Source: DASVRZ01 sp038230215 (GTDB lineage: Bacteria; Verrucomicrobiota; Verrucomicrobiia; Chthoniobacterales; DASVRZ01). From it: a DNA stretch of 64,000 nt. The translations under genes and the position numbers were made by a program. Shown piece by piece: positions 60,937-64,000 of the stretch. The notes beneath the pieces are model-generated. The model saw only the letters and a list, made by a program, of their open reading frames with translations, did no database searches and was not told the DNA's origin. The stretch lies in contig JBBRNR010000001.1 of NCBI GenBank assembly GCA_038230215.1, forward strand, positions 1 through 64,000, given 5' to 3'. Position 1 is the stretch's first letter, and each line of letters opens with the position of its first letter.

Positions 60937-63204
60937 TTACCCGCGCGGGCTCCTCGGTTTGGACACAGATTTTTGATCGCGCTGAAGGAGAAATTTCTTC
61001 TTCAACTCATCCGCAGTCACTGCTTTCGGAGTGGCCGGGGAATGTTCGTCTGCCTCGGTTTCAATGTTAGGAGCGTCTTGGTCGGACCGCCGGGAATCGG
61101 CCTTCGCAACGATCTTTTCGTCGTTGTGTGGGACCGAGTCGGCCGTCTCTCCATCCTCATCGCCGGGTGTGGCGGGGAGATTACGCTCAAAGTCGATGGT
61201 TTCTACGAAATTATAATTGCCCATGGCCGGTTTGAGCGGTTTCAAGTCGGGGTTGTAGCCGCCTTTCATGGCCATGACGTCTTTGATGATTTTCGCCGCG
61301 ATGGGTGCCGCCGTGCCACCGCCCGACTTGGCGCCCTCGATGAATATGCAAATCGCCAGTGTCGGTTTGTCGTAGGGCGCGAAGCAGACGAACCAAGTGT
61401 GGTTGTCGGGCACACCTTTGCGCTTAAATTGTGCGGTGCCGGTTTTTCCAGCAACGACGCAGCCGGGCACGCGTGCTTTTTTGCCAGTTCCATCGGGATC
61501 GTTGACGACTTTCCACATGCCGTGGCGCACGCGCTCGATTTGACTGGAAGTCAGCCCGTTTTTCAAAAGATCCGCCCGCACCCGCGGCGCATGGAGTGTC
61601 TCCGTGCCGTCGGGACTCACGCTTTTATGGATCAACGTCGGGTAATAACAGGTGCCGCCGTTGGCCACGGTTGCGCCGATCATGGCCATTTGCAGCGGAC
61701 TCGCCTCGACGTATTGCTGACCGATGGAAGTGAGCGCGGTGTTGGCATTTCCCCAGCGATCCTTCGGATGATGTTTCGCCAGCCACTCTTTGCCGGGCAG
61801 CACGCCGCCGTTTTCATTGGAAAGCTCGATGCCAGTAGGCTGGCCGAGTCCGAGCGAGGCGCACATCTGGTCCATCGGCCCGATGCCGGTGGCGTTGCCG
61901 TATTGAAAAAAGAAGGCGTTGCAGGAATTTTTCAGGGCATTTTCCAAATCCTGATCCCCATGCGACCCGCCTTGCTGGCCGATCCAGCAGCGCATGTAAG
62001 TGTTGCCGTAAGAGACGCCGCCCGAGCAGTTGAAATGATCGTTCCCATGGCCTGCCTTCAAGCCGGCGAGCGCGATGGGAAGTTTGTAAGTCGAGCCCGG
62101 CGCGTAAGCGCTGATCGCCCGATTGGTCAGCGGATCGGCGTCCGCCTCCTTGAGCGAGGTCCAATTTTTCGTGGAGATGCTGGGGATAAAATTGTTCGGA
62201 TTGTAGGAAGGCACGGAGACCATCGCGAGGATTTCGCCATTGTTTGGATCGACGACCACCACAGCTCCACGCCCCACTCCTTTTTGCAATTTGCCGTCGG
62301 CATTGGTATAAACCGCATCTCGCATGGCTTTCTCGGCTATGTATTGGATTTTGGCGTCGATAGTTAGATAAACATCTGACCCGCGTTGCGGCGGATCCTG
62401 GCGAATCTCGCCTTCGATCTGGCCCTTGACGTTTTTCTTCAGCACGCGCGCGCCAGGTGCTCCCTTGAGGAGTTCGTCTTGGGTTTTTTCCAGATTGGTC
62501 CGGCCTTGGACGTCGGCTTCATAATAGGTAAAATCGTCGATGTCGGGTTGGGCAGAAATGTCGCGCGGCTCTCCGACATAGCCAAGAATTTGGGCCGCGA
62601 GTGCGCCGTAAACGTATTCGCGCACAGGCTTCTGGCCGACTTTGATGCCGGGCAAGCCGATGTCGCGCTCGGCGTATTTGGCGAAGGTCGGGAAATCGAC
62701 ATCCTGCCGATAGGTAAATGGCACGAGTTGCTTGGTCTTGTAGTGAACGCGGAGTTTGTTGGTGCTGTAAGGCTCGTCGAGTTGCAGTTCGCGGAGTCGC
62801 GGTTGAATGGCCGTGTCGATGATTGTGACGATGTCCGTTTCCTCCTTGACCTGGGCGCGTCCGTTGCCGTCGGCCTTTTCATATTTCAACTTCGGAACGT
62901 CATGGTTTTCCTTTTTGTAGCTTTGCACCATGGCCGGCAGGAGGAAATCGACCTCGTAGCTGGCGCGATTACGAACGAGGGAAAGTCCGTTGCGATCCTT
63001 GATTTCGCCGCGAACGGACGGAATCCGGACGGTGACTTGCGAGCTGTTGAGAATTTGTCGCGTATAGTAGTCGCACTTCAAGATCTGGACGTTCCACATC
63101 TGCGCGACGAGCAGGCCAAACGCGATCAAAAATAGCATCGCCAGAACATGCACTCGCAGTAGCGGCTTGCGTGCGGCATCGGCTTCTGTGTGACGACGGG
63201 CCAT
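60937..63204 (-). CDS. mrdA: Penicillin-binding protein 2 (elongasome transpeptidase)
   Basis: Peptidoglycan DD-transpeptidase for lateral growth, working with RodA and MreBCD. Membrane helix VHVLAMLFLIAFGLLVAQMW near residue 25, then the dimerisation part SSQVTVRIPSVRGEIKDRNGLSLVRN. The active site has APGSTYKLP (SxxK, about residue 370), NSCNAFFFQYG (SxN, about 426) and VAGKTGTAQ (about 583). The last 110 residues are a low-complexity polar tail (DEDGETADSVPHNDEKIV...) not present in most PBP2. The ATG overlaps the mreD stop by one base, and rng begins six bases behind. Confidence 0.96.
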   Translation of the reverse strand: MARRHTEADAARKPLLRVHVLAMLFLIAFGLLVAQMWNVQILKCDYYTRQILNSSQVTVRIPSVRGEIKDRNGLSLVRNRASYEVDFLLPAMVQSYKKENHDVPKLKYEKADGNGRAQVKEETDIVTIIDTAIQPRLRELQLDEPYSTNKLRVHYKTKQLVPFTYRQDVDFPTFAKYAERDIGLPGIKVGQKPVREYVYGALAAQILGYVGEPRDISAQPDIDDFTYYEADVQGRTNLEKTQDELLKGAPGARVLKKNVKGQIEGEIRQDPPQRGSDVYLTIDAKIQYIAEKAMRDAVYTNADGKLQKGVGRGAVVVVDPNNGEILAMVSVPSYNPNNFIPSISTKNWTSLKEADADPLTNRAISAYAPGSTYKLPIALAGLKAGHGNDHFNCSGGVSYGNTYMRCWIGQQGGSHGDQDLENALKNSCNAFFFQYGNATGIGPMDQMCASLGLGQPTGIELSNENGGVLPGKEWLAKHHPKDRWGNANTALTSIGQQYVEASPLQMAMIGATVANGGTCYYPTLIHKSVSPDGTETLHAPRVRADLLKNGLTSSQIERVRHGMWKVVNDPDGTGKKARVPGCVVAGKTGTAQFKRKGVPDNHTWFVCFAPYDKPTLAICIFIEGAKSGGGTAAPIAAKIIKDVMAMKGGYNPDLKPLKPAMGNYNFVETIDFERNLPATPGDEDGETADSVPHNDEKIVAKADSRRSDQDAPNIETEADEHSPATPKAVTADELKKKFLLQRDQKSVSKPRSPRG

Positions 63205-63755
63205 TAGCCAAGCTCCTCAAAAAACGGCGCGTCCGGTTCGTAACGCACAACCAAGGCGAGGCGTCCCAGTAGCCAATAAATCACCGGACTCAGCAGCATG
63301 GCGACAAAGCCCGCCCCGAGAGTCAGCCACCAGACGCTCGGTGGAAACACCGCGTGGTGGCGGCGGAAGATGATGGCTAGATATTCGACCAGCAAAATGC
63401 AGGCGGTAAAAATCCCCGTCATCAGACAATGAATCTCCCACCTTCCTCTTAAAAATAACGGCCTAAACCCATGCATCATTGACCCTAGTATCGAATAAAT
63501 GATTATCGACCAGCCGAGGGAGATTTCAACCGAGGAGTCCACGACTTGGACGGAAAAAAGATCCCACATCAGGCCGCAACAAAACGTCAAAACCATTGCA
63601 GCCGGATACGGCAACGCCAGCGCACCATAGAACATGACGATCGGCATCAACTGCACTTGCGCGCCGTGCAACCACGGCAGCGGCGGGATGAAAATTTGTA
63701 AAACCAGCGCGGCAAAGCTGCAAAGCACGAGCAGAAAAAGGTAGAGGATGACCAT
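63204..63755 (-). CDS. mreD: Rod shape-determining protein MreD
   Basis: Inner-membrane protein of 183 residues with about five hydrophobic helices (ILYLFLLVLCSFAALVLQIFI; PIVMFYGALALPYPAAMVLTFCCGLMWDLFSV; TACILLVEYLAIIF). The segment GLMWDLFSVQVVDSSVEISLGW is the weak MreD signature (a [FWL]-x-D-x(6)-G-x(3)-[GS] pattern). Identification relies strongly on its position between mreC and mrdA. The start lies two bases after the mreC stop. Confidence 0.85.
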   Translation of the reverse strand: MVILYLFLLVLCSFAALVLQIFIPPLPWLHGAQVQLMPIVMFYGALALPYPAAMVLTFCCGLMWDLFSVQVVDSSVEISLGWSIIIYSILGSMMHGFRPLFLRGRWEIHCLMTGIFTACILLVEYLAIIFRRHHAVFPPSVWWLTLGAGFVAMLLSPVIYWLLGRLALVVRYEPDAPFFEELG

Positions 63756-63757
63756 GG

Positions 63758-64000
63758 CTATCCTCCAATGATGACAAAGACATCTTCGATTTCCGATAGA
63801 TCGACGGCGGGCATCAACAACGCCTGTGTATCCAAGTCGCGATGATGCGTGGACTTGACGGTGCCGATGAGCAGGCCCGATGGAAAGACGCCGCCGATGC
63901 CAGAACTGTAAATTTTTTGCCCAACCGAAAACTGCGCTTCTTTGGAAAGAAAATTGAGCGCCAGTAAGGGAGACATCGCCTCGGAGACTTGAGCGCCCTG
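63758..64000 (-). CDS. mreC: Rod shape-determining protein MreC, C-terminal part only
   Basis: The frame runs off the window end. The visible C-terminus reads QGAQVSEAMSPLLALNFLSK, then QFSVGQKIYSSGIGGVFPSGLLIGTVKS and VDLSEIEDVFVIIGG. GD/GQ-x(3)-[ST]SG-[LI]GG-[VI][FY]P-x-G-[LP]-x-[IV]G is the hallmark of the MreC periplasmic beta domain. MreC joins MreB/MreD to the cell wall synthases. It heads the visible mreC-mreD-mrdA-rng order. Confidence 0.9.
   Translation of the reverse strand, partial: QGAQVSEAMSPLLALNFLSKEAQFSVGQKIYSSGIGGVFPSGLLIGTVKSTHHRDLDTQALLMPAVDLSEIEDVFVIIGG

Noticed and set aside
60973..62367. 464-residue plus-strand ORF
   Set aside because: Lies fully antisense to mrdA, whose active-site motifs are certain.

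Overview
The window looks like chromosomal DNA of a Verrucomicrobiota bacterium (PVC superphylum), moderately GC-rich. The evidence is a PEP-CTERM protein and a TIGR04073-type exosortase-associated protein, a DG-motif type II pseudopilin, a long chlamydia-like GreA, a BspA-like repeat surface protein, and Gram-negative envelope genes (MreC/MreD/PBP2, RlpA-like and FabZ-like proteins). There is no rRNA, tRNA, CRISPR, prophage or intact insertion sequence that I can see. Assignments come from reading motifs; no database was searched.

Layout. 1-4.5 kb: trpA (5' end outside the window), a DAHP synthase, a lipoprotein, a FabZ-like dehydratase and an ArnT-like glycosyltransferase. 4.7-7.4 kb: a ModE-like regulator converging on a molybdate/tungstate-type binding lipoprotein, then a PEP-CTERM protein with a pseudopilin. 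7.5-12.1 kb: dihydropyrimidinase and an AGXT2-like aminotransferase (reductive pyrimidine catabolism), followed by an AT-richer membrane protein. 12.2-17.1 kb (minus): prfB with its programmed frameshift, an FtsB-like protein, enolase and long GreA. 17.2-24.2 kb: a broken exoD-like gene, the TIGR04073-type protein, an RNA m5U methyltransferase, an aldo/keto reductase, an unrecognised 57-residue repeat-peptide unit, an Mpl-like ligase with a glycosyltransferase, and a collapsed nucleotidyltransferase gene pair. 24.4-31.7 kb: smc, a lipid kinase, a coiled-coil protein and another glycosyltransferase.

31.7-38.7 kb is a complete F-type ATP synthase operon, atpBEFHAGDC, with a perfect Rex-type palindrome upstream and a strong terminator downstream. 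38.7-49.8 kb holds a frameshifted hybrid histidine kinase, a 21-bp tandem array, an RlpA-like lipoprotein, a stand-alone OvoA-type methyltransferase, pyruvate phosphate dikinase with a histone-like tail, a PUR-domain protein, a LOG-family protein and a predicted beta-propeller protein. 49.8-55.5 kb: valS, a VapBC-like pair whose toxin is frameshifted, and the BspA-like protein. 55.6-64 kb: peroxiredoxin, a degenerate GTPase-like protein, an RsmA-Nudix fusion, a second 21-bp array, and the minus-strand cell-shape operon mreC-mreD-mrdA-rng.

The most unusual content lies between and at the edges of genes: several families of palindromic repeats, one duplicated in frame inside smc and one forming the 3' end of the rsmA fusion; two unrelated 21-bp arrays; a dense GTTAG/CTAAC word whose frequency varies from gene to gene; and at least three genes that read as single proteins only if one or more frameshifts are allowed.
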